Part shown: positions 10,971 through 19,290 of the stretch, one piece after another
How the letters are laid out: the number at the start of each line of letters is the position of its first letter
Position numbering within the stretch: position 1 is the first letter of the stretch
Origin: Salinicola peritrichatus
Lineage (GTDB): Bacteria > Pseudomonadota > Gammaproteobacteria > Pseudomonadales > Halomonadaceae
Length of the DNA: 52,203 nt
Direction of reading: 5' to 3'
Assembly (NCBI RefSeq): GCF_003206715.1
Contig: NZ_PZJU01000021.1
Location: 31,203 to 83,405 of the forward strand
Notes under the pieces: generated by a model
What the model was told of the DNA's origin: nothing
What the model saw: only the letters and a program-made list of their open reading frames with translations
Database searches by the model: none
Made by a program: the position numbers and the translations under genes

Positions 10971-11689
10971 GTATACGTAGGCGAGACCGGCAGCAGGCGG
11001 ATGATTGGCCGACCTACCTGGCGGCACGGGCGCAGCAGGTCAAGGAACCCCGTCTGTCCCGATTTTTCGCCCAGACTACGCTGGACCCGGAAATGCCGAT
11101 CGGCGAGGCGCCGTTGGTCGCCATGGATTTCGAGACCACCGGGTTGGATGCCTCGCGCCACGATATCGTCAGCGTCGGCGTGGTTCCGTTCACGCTGTCG
11201 CGCATTCGGCCCGCCGACGGCAACTACTGGGTATTGTCACCAAGGCGGGCGCTCAGCGACGAGTCGGTCGCCTTTCACCACATCACTCACTCCGAAGTGG
11301 AGAGCGCGCCGGACTTCACGACGATCATCGACGATCTGCTGACGATGTTGAGCGGACGGCTGGCGGTGGTGCACTACCGGCGCCTGGAGCGCGCCTTCCT
11401 TGATGCGGCGATGCGCGAGCGCCTGGGCGAAGGACTGCTGTTCCCGATGGTCGACACCATGTCGCTGGAGGCGCAGATTCACCGCCAGTCCTGGTGGGCG
11501 AGGCTGCGGCGCTGGGCAGGGCGGCCGGTCGCCTCCATCCGTTTGCACGAAAGCCGCCAGCGCTACCATCTGCCGGCCTATACCGGCCACCATGCGCTGG
11601 TCGATGCGCTGGCCACCGCCGAGCTCCTGCAGGCGCAGATTCAGTATCACTATCGTTGGGATACGCCGATCGGCGCACTCTGGCGCTAG
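10967..11689 (+). CDS. DnaQ-like DEDDh 3'-5' exonuclease
   Basis: A 240-residue exonuclease of the Pol III epsilon superfamily. Exo I is MDFETTGLDASRHDIVSVG, with the two acidic metal ligands. Exo II lies around VVHYRRLERAFLDAA, and Exo III is HHALVDALATAEL with the general-base His. There is no polymerase domain. It starts in an ATGA overlap with the DUF294 gene. In other gammaproteobacteria this pair often sits beside a DUF4212/acetate-type sodium symporter; no such gene is adjacent here. Its substrate is unknown, with nucleotides or small RNA/DNA ends both possible. Confidence 0.85.
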   Translation: MSIRRRDRQQADDWPTYLAARAQQVKEPRLSRFFAQTTLDPEMPIGEAPLVAMDFETTGLDASRHDIVSVGVVPFTLSRIRPADGNYWVLSPRRALSDESVAFHHITHSEVESAPDFTTIIDDLLTMLSGRLAVVHYRRLERAFLDAAMRERLGEGLLFPMVDTMSLEAQIHRQSWWARLRRWAGRPVASIRLHESRQRYHLPAYTGHHALVDALATAELLQAQIQYHYRWDTPIGALWR

Positions 11690-11693
11690 GCTT

Positions 11694-11879
11694 TGTACAA
11701 AAACTGCCTGCGCTCGGTCATACGGCGTTAAAAATCAGCTCACTGAACTTCAGTTCAGAACGTCCGAAGGACGGCCCGAAGGGCGAGCGGAGCGAGTAAC
11801 ATACTCATTTACACCCGTAAACTCCGTCTTTTCGCTGATTTTTGCCTTGTCTGACCGTCGCTCGCCGACTTTTCGTACA
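11694..11879. repeat. Dispersed palindromic repeat family A, copy 2 (with internal insertion)
   Basis: Inverted ends TGTAC...GTACA enclose arms (GCCTGCGCTCGG / GCTCGCCGACTTTT; AAAAATCAGCT / AGCTGATTTTT-like) and the family core CTCATTTAC...GTAAACTCCG. Compared with copy 1 it has about 55 extra bases before the core. These include the palindrome CTGAACTTCAGTTCAG and a purine-rich GAGCGGAGCGAGT stretch. It fills nearly the whole gap between the exonuclease stop and the BCCT terminator. Confidence 0.75.
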
Positions 11880-11927
11880 TAGCCTCATTACGCCCTGTTG
11901 ATCGGAGTTTTCATTTCGTCGACGCAA

Positions 11928-11953
11928 ACGGGCGGCCCCGAAGGGCTGCCCGT
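11928..11953 (-). terminator. Terminator of the BCCT transporter gene
   Basis: On the minus strand ACGGGCAGCCC pairs with GGGCCGCCCGT around a TTCG loop (one mismatch), followed by TTTGC. It lies 25 bases beyond the transporter stop codon. Confidence 0.8.
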
Positions 11954-11978
11954 TGTCTCGTGTCGAGCCTTGTCGACG

Positions 11979-13637
11979 CTAGTTGCGCGGCTCCGAACGC
12001 AGCCCCTGGACGATGGCGTAACAGCCCGCCAGCAGCACCAGGGTAAACGGCAGGCCGGTGGCGATGACCGCTGCCTGCAGCGCGGTGAGACCGCCGCCCA
12101 GCAGCAGCGCGATGGCAATGGCACCCTCGATCAAAGCCCAGAAAACCCGCTGCGGTGTCGGGGCATCGACCTTGCCGCCGGCGGTGATCGAATCGATCAC
12201 CAGCGAACCGGAGTCGGACGAGGTGATGAAGAACACCATGACCAGGATGATGCCGATGAAGGAGGTGATGCCGCTCAGCGGCAGTTGGCCGAGCATGGCG
12301 AACAGCTGCAATTCCAGCGCAGCATTCTTGACTCCTTCGAAACCCTCGGCGACGAACTGGTGGATGGCGGTGTCGCCGAAAGTGGTCATCCACAGCACGG
12401 ATACCAGAGTCGGCACGACCAAAACGGCGATCAGGAATTCGCGCACCGTGCGGCCGCGGCTGACGCGGGCGATGAACATGCCGACGAACGGCGACCAGGA
12501 GATCCACCACGCCCAGTAGAACGCCGTCCAGCCATGGACGAAGTTGACGTCTTCACGCCCGAAGGGGTTCGATAGCGCCGGCAGATGCGTGAAATAGGAG
12601 CCCAGATTGGCGAAGAAATCCGTGGCAATGAGCATTGTCGGGCCGACGATGATCACGAACAGCAGCAGCAGGAAAGCCAGCACCATATTGATCTGCGACA
12701 GTCGCTGCACGCCTTTGTCGACGCCCAGAACCACCGAGAGCAGTGCCACCAGAGTGATGCCGATGATCAGCAGCACCATGGTGACGTTGGTATTGGGAGT
12801 GTCGAACAGATAGTGCAGGCCGGCGGAGGCCTGGGACGCGCCCAGCCCCAACGAGGTTGCCAGACCGAACAGGGTCGCGAACACCGCCAGGATATCGATG
12901 ACATGGCCCGGCCAGCCCCAGATGCGCTCACCCAGAATCGGATAGAAGATCGAGCGCATGGTCAGCGGCAGGCCCTTGTTGAACGAGAATAGCGCCAGCG
13001 ACAGCGCGACCACGGCATAGATGCCCCAGGGATGCAGTCCCCAGTGGAAGATCGTGGCCGCCATGGCCAGCGACTGAGCGCCGGCGTCGTTGCCCTGAGC
13101 CGCACCCAACGGTGCCCAGTCGGTACGCATGCCGTTCTCGACCACCGTACCGCCGAGGGAGGTGCCGAAATGCGTAATCGGTTCGGACACGCCGTAGAAC
13201 ATCAGCCCGATGCCCATGCCCGCGGCGAACAGCATCGCGAACCAGCCGGCATAGCTGAAGTCCGGCTTGGCGTGCATGCCGCCGATCCTTACCTTGCCCA
13301 GCGGTGTGAAGATCAGCACCACCGAGACGATCACGAAGATGTTGGCGGCAAACAGGAACAGCCAGCTCAGATGGTCGGTCAGAAAGCTTTTCGCGCCATT
13401 GAAAATCGGCCCCATCTGATCCGGCAGGGCCAGGGTGATGATGACGAAAAAGAGAATCAGCAGCGATGAGATCGTAAAGACCTTGCCGTGCAGATCGACA
13501 TCGAAACCAAACTTGTTGGTCTGGATATTGTCCTGCCCAATCACATAATCGGTATCGATGAGATTGGCGGGACCTTCCGGTGCCGGTACGCCTTCTTGTG
13601 ACGTGTCCGGCTGGTTATTAGCATCGTCTTGAGCCAC
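11979..13637 (-). CDS. BCCT-family betaine/choline/carnitine transporter
   Basis: Secondary transporter of compatible solutes (choline, glycine betaine or related trimethylammonium compounds), normally driven by Na+ or H+. It has 552 residues, a hydrophilic N-terminal tail of ~50 residues and about twelve membrane helices. The BCCT signature FYWAWWISWSPFVGMFIARVSRGRTVREF is complete, and the Gly-rich GMGIGLMFYGVSEP segment that helps form the substrate site is present. The start is GTG with GGAGA seven bases upstream. The C-terminal tail is short, unlike the osmosensory tails of BetP, so osmotic activation through the tail is not suggested. A role in salt adaptation fits a halophile; substrate choice is open. 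Confidence 0.9.
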   Translation of the reverse strand: MAQDDANNQPDTSQEGVPAPEGPANLIDTDYVIGQDNIQTNKFGFDVDLHGKVFTISSLLILFFVIITLALPDQMGPIFNGAKSFLTDHLSWLFLFAANIFVIVSVVLIFTPLGKVRIGGMHAKPDFSYAGWFAMLFAAGMGIGLMFYGVSEPITHFGTSLGGTVVENGMRTDWAPLGAAQGNDAGAQSLAMAATIFHWGLHPWGIYAVVALSLALFSFNKGLPLTMRSIFYPILGERIWGWPGHVIDILAVFATLFGLATSLGLGASQASAGLHYLFDTPNTNVTMVLLIIGITLVALLSVVLGVDKGVQRLSQINMVLAFLLLLFVIIVGPTMLIATDFFANLGSYFTHLPALSNPFGREDVNFVHGWTAFYWAWWISWSPFVGMFIARVSRGRTVREFLIAVLVVPTLVSVLWMTTFGDTAIHQFVAEGFEGVKNAALELQLFAMLGQLPLSGITSFIGIILVMVFFITSSDSGSLVIDSITAGGKVDAPTPQRVFWALIEGAIAIALLLGGGLTALQAAVIATGLPFTLVLLAGCYAIVQGLRSEPRN

Positions 13638-13950
13638 TAGCCGTCTCCATTTTTTGATTACAACCGTCTTGATGTCGGACTCGTCTGGCGAGTCGCGACA
13701 ATTCCCTTGCGCTTCTCTTTAGCGTCGTTCGAGTGAGCATCGTTCGAGGTCTCGCCAATACCCCTCCCAAGTCTGGCGGATCAGCGAAAACACGCAAGTT
13801 TCCAAATTATCCCGGAACGAATACCGTGTTCCAACCGGGGAGGAAGACCGGAAGACAGCTCGGCCGGCCCATACCAAGGTCAGAGAGCGCTTTGCCGCTA
13901 TCCTGGCTTATATTGAAACGTACGTTTGAAAACGTCCCGGGGAGACCTTG
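13638..13950. other. Divergent intergenic region between BCCT transporter and acyl-CoA dehydrogenase
   Basis: About 313 bases that must carry two divergent promoters. The only distinct elements I see are the PsrA-like palindrome at 13915-13928 and a GGGGAGA ribosome-binding site at 13939-13945. No convincing coding sequence or RNA structure is visible. Confidence 0.6.
13915..13928. promoter_or_regulatory. PsrA-like operator upstream of acyl-CoA dehydrogenase
   Basis: GAAACGTACGTTTG contains a perfect 12-bp palindrome and matches the published PsrA pattern (C/G)AAAC-N2-4-GTTTG/C with N = GTAC. PsrA is a TetR-family repressor released by long-chain fatty acids or acyl-CoA in pseudomonads. The site lies 23 bases before the start codon, where binding would block transcription or elongation. 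No psrA gene is in the window. Confidence 0.55.
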
Positions 13951-15741
13951 ATGGCCGATTATCGAGCACCACTGGATGAACTGCGCTTCGTGCGTGACGA
14001 AGTCTTCGAGGCCGAACGCGAATGGCGGGCGATGCCGGCAATGGCGGAACTCAATGCCGAACTTGCCGATGCGGTGCTGGAAGAAGCGGGGCGGATCGTC
14101 GAGTCGGAACTGTTCCCGCTCAATGCCAGCGGCGATGCCGAGGGTTGCCGCTTCGAGAGCGGGCGCGTGCGGACACCGAGCGGTTTCAAGTCCGCCTTCG
14201 ATACCTTCGCCGAAGGTGGCTGGTGCGGCCTGGGCGGCAATCCAGAATATGGCGGCCAGGGGCTGCCCAAGCTGCTGACGCTGGCCTTCGACGAGATGCT
14301 CTACGCCGGCAATGCCAGCTTTGCGCTCTATCTGGCGCTCAACAATGGCGCCGCTCTGCTGCTCGACGAATGCGCCGACGAGGCGATCAAAGCGCGTTAT
14401 CTGCCGCGCCTTTACCGCGGCGAATGGCTGGGCACCATGTGTCTGACCGAGCCCCACTGCGGCACCGACCTGGGGCTGATCAAGACCCGGGCAGTGCCCA
14501 ATGCCGACGGCAGCTACGCGGTTACCGGCAGCAAGATCTGGATCACCGGCGGCGAGCACGACCTGAGCGACAACATCATTCATCTGGTGCTGGCCAGGCT
14601 TCCCGATGCGCCGCCGGGATCCAGGGGGATCTCGCTGTTCCTGGTGCCCAAGTTTCGAGTCGAGAAGGATGGTTCTCTCGGCGAGCCCAACGGCGTCGTC
14701 TGCGGCGGCCTGGAGCACAAGATGGGTATCAAGGGCAGTGCCACCTGCGTGATGCACTTCGAGCAGGCGACGGGGGAGCTGATCGGCGAGCCACACCAGG
14801 GCCTGGCGACGATGTTCACGATGATGAACTACGAGCGGCTTTCCATCGGCATCCAGGGCCTGGGCCTGGGCGAAGTGGCTTACCAGAGTGCTATCGCCTT
14901 CGCCCGCGACCGGCTGCAGAGCCGCGCACCGGGCGGAGCGGTGGCACCGGACAAGCCCGCCGATCCGATCCTGGTCCACCCCGACGTGCGGCGCATGGCG
15001 CTGGACGTGCGCTCGTGGAACGAGGGTGGCCGGCTGTTCGCCGCCTTCGTCGCGCGTGAACTCGATCGCGCCAGCTATCATCCGGATGCCGCCACTCGCG
15101 AGGTCGCCGCCGAACTGGTGACACTGTTGACCCCGGTGGCCAAGGCGTTTCTCACCGATCGCGGCTTCGAGGCCACGGTCGAGGCGCAGCAGATCTATGG
15201 CGGCAGCGGCTACTGCGTGGAGTGGGGCGCGGAGCAGTTCGTGCGCGACGCGCGTATCGCCATGATCTACGAAGGCACCAATGGCATTCAGGCGATGGAC
15301 CTGGTCGGGCGCAAGTTGGCGCGCAACCGTGGCGCCTCCGTTGCCCGTTTCGCCGAGCAGGTGCGGAGCGATCTGGCCACAAGCGACGATGCCGAGCCGG
15401 CCCCGTTCCGGGAAGCCGTCGAACGCGAGTTGGCCCGCCTCGAGCGCGTCACCCGAGCCCTGCTCGAGCGTGCCGAAAACGATACGGCGGCGTTGGGCGC
15501 GGCGGCTCACGACTATCTACAGTTGCTCGGGTTTACCGCCTACACCTGGATGTGGTGGAAGGCGGCCCGCGCCGCCCGCGCCGGCTTGGCACGTGACGGC
15601 GGCGATAGCGCGTTCTACCGTGCCAAGTTGATCGTCGGCCGCCATTTTCTCGAGCGCTTGCTGCCACGTAGCGAAGCCCTGGAACGCCAGCTGGAGGCCG
15701 CAGCCGGGGGCTTGATGGCAATGGACGCAGACCTGTTCTGA
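13951..15741 (+). CDS. Acyl-CoA dehydrogenase, long DmdC-like form
   Basis: FAD-dependent enzyme that introduces a 2,3-double bond in an acyl-CoA. At 596 residues it is longer than the ~380-residue classical type and matches the family that includes 3-methylmercaptopropionyl-CoA dehydrogenases and long FadE paralogues. Visible marks are MCLTEPHCGTDLG, SKIWITGGEHD, the C-terminal QIYGGSGYCVEWGAEQFVRDARIAMIYEGTNGIQAMDLVGRK stretch with the likely catalytic Glu in YEGTNG, and an extra C-terminal helical domain. The ATG at 13951 follows a GGGGAGA site. The PsrA-like box just upstream suggests induction by fatty acids. Substrate chain length cannot be told from sequence. Confidence 0.9.
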   Translation: MADYRAPLDELRFVRDEVFEAEREWRAMPAMAELNAELADAVLEEAGRIVESELFPLNASGDAEGCRFESGRVRTPSGFKSAFDTFAEGGWCGLGGNPEYGGQGLPKLLTLAFDEMLYAGNASFALYLALNNGAALLLDECADEAIKARYLPRLYRGEWLGTMCLTEPHCGTDLGLIKTRAVPNADGSYAVTGSKIWITGGEHDLSDNIIHLVLARLPDAPPGSRGISLFLVPKFRVEKDGSLGEPNGVVCGGLEHKMGIKGSATCVMHFEQATGELIGEPHQGLATMFTMMNYERLSIGIQGLGLGEVAYQSAIAFARDRLQSRAPGGAVAPDKPADPILVHPDVRRMALDVRSWNEGGRLFAAFVARELDRASYHPDAATREVAAELVTLLTPVAKAFLTDRGFEATVEAQQIYGGSGYCVEWGAEQFVRDARIAMIYEGTNGIQAMDLVGRKLARNRGASVARFAEQVRSDLATSDDAEPAPFREAVERELARLERVTRALLERAENDTAALGAAAHDYLQLLGFTAYTWMWWKAARAARAGLARDGGDSAFYRAKLIVGRHFLERLLPRSEALERQLEAAAGGLMAMDADLF

Positions 15742-15818
15742 GCGGAGCGCTCGCTCGGCCACCTTATATGCACCTCAATGAAGCACTTACGTTTAGTGAG
15801 CGCTTTTTTATGGCCGTA

Positions 15819-15902
15819 TTGGTGCATACGCGATCCCGCCAATCGGATTCGTGCACCAGCACGGAGACTTTTCGCGACCAAGCCGGATTTTTAACGCACC
15901 AA
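15819..15902. promoter_or_regulatory. NtrC-like half-sites upstream of urtA
   Basis: TTGGTGCAT (15819), TGCACCA (15852) and GCACCAA (15896) resemble halves of the NtrC dyad GCACC-N5-GGTGC. They lie about 100-185 bases before the predicted sigma-54 start, the usual enhancer distance. None forms a full correctly spaced dyad, so they are weak evidence by themselves. Confidence 0.35.
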
Positions 15903-15924
15903 CAAGGCGCGTCTTGAGCGATCT

Positions 15925-15940
15925 TGGCGGCTATTTTGCG
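15925..15940 (+). promoter_or_regulatory. Second sigma-54-type promoter candidate for urtA
   Basis: TTGGCGGCTATTTTGC has the invariant GG-N10-GC spacing of sigma-54 promoters (GG 15926-15927, GC 15938-15939) and TTGGC / TTTGC boxes. It is a poorer match than the site at 15977 and its -12 box touches the 22-bp palindrome. Confidence 0.4.
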
Positions 15941-15960
15941 GATTTTGTATACAAAATCCG
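15939..15960. promoter_or_regulatory. Perfect 22-bp palindrome, GntR-type operator candidate
   Basis: The two 11-base halves, CGGATTTTGTA and TACAAAATCCG, are exact reverse complements with no spacer. The inner TTGTATACAA resembles operators of the FadR/VanR branch of GntR regulators. It sits between the two sigma-54-type promoters of urtA, about 40-60 bases before the downstream start site. No GntR gene lies in the window. Confidence 0.55.
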
Positions 15961-15976
15961 GTTGTGCCTGAAAATA

Positions 15977-15992
15977 GGGCACGAAAAATGCA
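15977..15992 (+). promoter_or_regulatory. Sigma-54 promoter of the urtA operon
   Basis: GGGCACGAAAAATGCA matches the consensus TGGCACG-N4-TTGCW at all but two positions, with GG (15978-15979) and GC (15990-15991) exactly ten bases apart. Transcription would begin near 16003, about 70 bases before the urtA ATG. Nitrogen-regulated urea uptake genes are commonly sigma-54/NtrC dependent, which fits. Confidence 0.65.
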
Positions 15993-16072
15993 TATGACTT
16001 TTCGATCGATGACCGCGGCAATGCCATCAGTGATGCCGGTCATCGGCACGGGAACATCACCAGGAGAGTCAC

Positions 16073-17380
16073 ATGACAACAACATCCATTCGCAAATTGC
16101 TCGCCGCTTCGGGGCTGGCGCTCACTGTCTCGGTCGTCGGTCAGCCGGCCATGGCCCAGGACGAAGGGCCGATTCGCGTCGGCATCCTGCATTCGCTGTC
16201 GGGCACCATGGCGATCAGCGAATCGACGCTCAAGGACGAGATGCTGATGCTGATCGACAAGCAGAACGAAGCCGGCGGATTGCTTGGCCGCCAGCTCGAA
16301 CCGGTGGTGATGGACCCGGCCTCCGACTGGTCGCTGTTCGCCGAGCAGGCGCGTGACATGCTCACCGGCGACGATCGTGTCGACGTGATCTTCGGCAACT
16401 GGACTTCTGCCTCGCGCAAGGCGGTGTTGCCGGTGGTCGAGGAACTCAACGGCCTGCTGTTCTACCCGGTGCAGTACGAAGGCGAAGAGTCTTCCGAAAA
16501 CATCTTCTACACCGGCGCCGCGCCCAATCAGCAGGCGATTCCCGCCGTCGACTACCTGATGAGCCAGGGCGTCGAGCGCTGGGCGCTGCTGGGCACCGAC
16601 TACGTCTACCCGCGCACCACCAACAAGATCCTCGAAGCCTATCTCAAGGATCACGGCGTGGCCGAAGACGACATCATGATCAACTACACGCCGTTTGGCT
16701 TCAGCGACTGGCAGTCGATCGTCTCCCAGGTCAAGGACTTCGGCAGCCAGGGCAAGAAGACCGCGGTGGTCTCGACCATCAATGGTGACGCCAACGTGCC
16801 GTTCTACAACGAACTCTCCAATCAGGGCGTCTCCGCCTCCGACATTCCGGTCGTCGCCTTCTCGGTGGGCGAGCAGGAACTCACCGGCATCGACACCGCG
16901 CCGCTGGTCGGTCACATGGCGGCATGGAACTACTTCATGAGCGTCGACAGCGACGCCAACTACGACTTCATCGATGACTGGGTCGCCTATACCGGTGACG
17001 ACAACGCCGTCACCAACGACCCGATGGAGGCCCACTACATTGGTTTCAACATGTGGCTGCAGGCGGTCGAAAAGGCCGGCACCACCGATGTCGACGCGGT
17101 CAAGGACGCCATCATCGGCGTGACCGTGCCCAACCTTTCCGGCGGTTGGTCGGCGATGATGCCCAACCACCACATCACCAAGCCGGTGATGATCGGCGAG
17201 ATCCAGGACGACGGTCAGTTCAGCGTGGTGTGGCAGACGCCGACCACGGTCGCCGGCGATGCCTGGTCCGACTACCTGCCGGAATCCAAGAACCTGATCA
17301 GCGATTGGCGGGCACCGCTGCACTGCGGAAAGCTCAACGTCGAGAGCATGCAGTGCGAGGACGGCCGCGGGGCCGAGTGA
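16073..17380 (+). CDS. urtA: Urea ABC transporter substrate-binding protein UrtA
   Basis: Periplasmic urea-binding protein of the high-affinity UrtABCDE transporter (branched-chain amino-acid type). A Sec signal peptide (residues 1-28, ending AMA before QDEGP) precedes the mature domain, which opens with PIRVGILHSLSGTMAISESTLKDE. YPVQYEGEESSENIFYTGAAPNQQ and GWSAMMPNHHITKPVMIGEIQ, the latter near the end, are typical of UrtA rather than amino-acid binders. The 435-residue length is normal. CAGGAGAG precedes the ATG. It is first in the operon, behind sigma-54-type promoters, and separated from urtB by a stable hairpin (17394-17424) that may protect its mRNA and give it higher output. Confidence 0.96.
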   Translation: MTTTSIRKLLAASGLALTVSVVGQPAMAQDEGPIRVGILHSLSGTMAISESTLKDEMLMLIDKQNEAGGLLGRQLEPVVMDPASDWSLFAEQARDMLTGDDRVDVIFGNWTSASRKAVLPVVEELNGLLFYPVQYEGEESSENIFYTGAAPNQQAIPAVDYLMSQGVERWALLGTDYVYPRTTNKILEAYLKDHGVAEDDIMINYTPFGFSDWQSIVSQVKDFGSQGKKTAVVSTINGDANVPFYNELSNQGVSASDIPVVAFSVGEQELTGIDTAPLVGHMAAWNYFMSVDSDANYDFIDDWVAYTGDDNAVTNDPMEAHYIGFNMWLQAVEKAGTTDVDAVKDAIIGVTVPNLSGGWSAMMPNHHITKPVMIGEIQDDGQFSVVWQTPTTVAGDAWSDYLPESKNLISDWRAPLHCGKLNVESMQCEDGRGAE

Positions 17381-17393
17381 GCCTCCATGCAGC

Positions 17394-17424
17394 GACATCG
17401 GCGCCCGGTTCGGTCGCCGATGTC
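17394..17424 (+). other. Intercistronic hairpin between urtA and urtB
   Basis: GACATCGGCG pairs perfectly with CGCCGATGTC around an 11-base loop. There is no following T-run, so it is unlikely to terminate. Such hairpins after binding-protein genes often stabilise the upstream message. Confidence 0.55.
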
Positions 17425-17476
17425 AGGTGATGGCGCGTGATGACGCGGCCGCGTGTCGCGTCGAAGGAACGACATC

Positions 17477-19111
17477 ATGACATCGATGGTTATGGATAAA
17501 GGACCGCGGCTGTACCGGCGGTCGATCGCAATCCTGCTGGCGTGCCTGCTCACGGCATGCGGCGTATGTGTGGGGCAGAACGCCATGGCCGCCATCGACG
17601 AGCCCGAGGCGCGGGCGTTGCTGGAAGCGCTCGACACCAACGATTTCCAGGCCAAGGGCGAAGCCGCCCAGGCCATCGCCGAGAGCTCCGCCGAACAGAA
17701 GACCCGTTGGTTGCAGGCACTGCTCGACGGCCGTCTGGGCAAGCAGCGTCGGGGCGAGAATTTCTACATCGTGACCGATGACAGCGGCCGTGAATGGCCG
17801 ATCATCGATGCGATTACTTTCGAGGATGCCGGCACCGGTTCCCGTCGCACGCTGGATATCTTCAGGATCAACAACAACCTGCGCGGCCAGCTCCAGGGAT
17901 TGATCGCCTCGCTGACGCTGTCCGACGGCGACGAGGCGTCGCGCCTGGCCGCGGCGCAGCGTCTGGTCGGCGAGGTGGACGCCGCCAGTGTCGATAGCGT
18001 GCGTGCCAATCGCGACCAGGAAGAGAGCCCGACGGTACGCCATCAGCTCGACGTGGCGCTGGCACTCTATGCCGTGGAGCAGGGCGACGCCGAGGCGCTG
18101 GAGACGCTGCGCGGCAATCTCGATACCCGAGTGCGCAATACGCTGGCGGACATCGCTGCCGGCGACTCGGCGCTGGCCGCCAGGGCGCAGTCGGTGCTCG
18201 ATGGCATCGAGAGCAAGCGCGCCTGGTACGATCGCGCGCAGACGCTGTTCTTCGGCCTCAGCGCCGGTTCGATCCTGGTGCTGGCGGCGATCGGGTTGGC
18301 GATCACCTTCGGTGTCATGGGGGTGATCAACATGGCGCATGGCGAATTGATCATGATCGGCGCCTACACCACCTGGTTGATCCAGCAGGCGTTGCCCGGT
18401 CAGCCGGGGCTGGCGCTGCTGCTGTCGATTCCCGGCGGTTTCCTGGTCGCGGCGGCGTTCGGCGTGGTGATCGAGCGCACGGTGATCCGCTTTCTCAAGG
18501 GCCGCCCGCTGGAAACGCTGCTGGCCACCTTCGGCCTCAGCCTGATCCTGCAGCAGCTGGTACGCACGCTGTTTTCGCCGCTCAACCGCCGGGTGACCTC
18601 GCCCGACTGGCTGCAGGGCGCTTGGCAGATCAACGAGGCGCTGTCGCTGACCCTCAATCGTCTGGGCGTGCTGATCTTCTGCCTGGCGGTGTTCGCCGCG
18701 CTGTGGGCACTGATGCGCTATACCCGGCTCGGCCTGGAAGTGCGCGCGGTGACCCAGAACCGGGCCATGGCGCGGGCCATGGGCGTGCGTGCGACCCGCG
18801 TCGACATGCTCACCTTCGGCCTCGGGGCCGGGGTCGCGGGGCTGGCCGGGGTCGCGCTGTCGCAGTTGACCAATGTCGGCCCCAACCTGGGCCAGGGCTA
18901 TATCGTCGACTCCTTCCTGGTGGTGGTGTTCGGTGGCGTCGGCAACCTGTGGGGCACGCTGGTGGCGGGTATGTCGCTGGGCGTGATCAATCAGATCCTG
19001 CAACCCTGGGTCGGCGCGGTGCTGGCCAAGATCCTGGTCCTGATCGGCGTGATCCTGTTCATCCAGAAGCGCCCGCAGGGCATCTTCGCACCCAAGGGGA
19101 GGGTCTCATGA
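17477..19111 (+). CDS. urtB: Urea ABC transporter permease UrtB with N-terminal periplasmic domain
   Basis: Inner-membrane permease of the urea ABC transporter. The ATG at 17477 follows GAAGGAA. The N-terminus has a signal-like helix ending LLTACGVCVG, close to a lipobox, then about 200 helical residues (HEAT-like repeats) outside the membrane, a feature of proteobacterial UrtB. From about residue 250 the LivH-like permease begins (LFFGLSAGSILVLAAIGLAITFGVMGVINMAHGE) with GIALSQLTN-type and GGVGNLWGTLVAG loops. The 544 residues fit the long form. The stop codon overlaps an ATG (ATGA), the ancestral junction with urtC, now split by an inserted repeat. Confidence 0.95.
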   Translation: MTSMVMDKGPRLYRRSIAILLACLLTACGVCVGQNAMAAIDEPEARALLEALDTNDFQAKGEAAQAIAESSAEQKTRWLQALLDGRLGKQRRGENFYIVTDDSGREWPIIDAITFEDAGTGSRRTLDIFRINNNLRGQLQGLIASLTLSDGDEASRLAAAQRLVGEVDAASVDSVRANRDQEESPTVRHQLDVALALYAVEQGDAEALETLRGNLDTRVRNTLADIAAGDSALAARAQSVLDGIESKRAWYDRAQTLFFGLSAGSILVLAAIGLAITFGVMGVINMAHGELIMIGAYTTWLIQQALPGQPGLALLLSIPGGFLVAAAFGVVIERTVIRFLKGRPLETLLATFGLSLILQQLVRTLFSPLNRRVTSPDWLQGAWQINEALSLTLNRLGVLIFCLAVFAALWALMRYTRLGLEVRAVTQNRAMARAMGVRATRVDMLTFGLGAGVAGLAGVALSQLTNVGPNLGQGYIVDSFLVVVFGGVGNLWGTLVAGMSLGVINQILQPWVGAVLAKILVLIGVILFIQKRPQGIFAPKGRVS

Positions 19112-19285
19112 AAGCGGACAGTCCCACTAAGGAAGCGCTGAATAAATCGGCGAGCGGGATGAGGCGCAAGGCGCACGGAGCACAGAAGACGAGACATAAC
19201 ATGGGGTTAGGCGAGTCTTCGAGCACCGCGCAACGCAGCGATTCACCCGCGCAGCCATTTAAGCAGTGTTTCCCTAAAGCGAAGA
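19112..19285. mobile_element. MITE-like repeat family B, copy 1, inserted at the urtB/urtC junction
   Basis: A 174-bp insert is flanked by the 9-bp direct repeat GTCTCATGA (19103-19111 and 19286-19294), a candidate target-site duplication. Its ends form imperfect inverted repeats (CTAAGGAAGCGCTGAATAAA against the complement of TTTAAGCAGTGTTTCCCTAA). A shorter relative lies at 49557-49637. It encodes no transposase. Because 174 is 58 codons with no stop in the urtC frame, it keeps the reading frame open between the duplicated start codons. Confidence 0.75.
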
Positions 19286-19290
19286 GTCTC

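Noticed and set aside
15778-15812. Terminator after the acyl-CoA dehydrogenase
   Set aside because: A TTTTTT run exists, but the stem before it (CACT/AGTG with a bulge) is too weak to claim.
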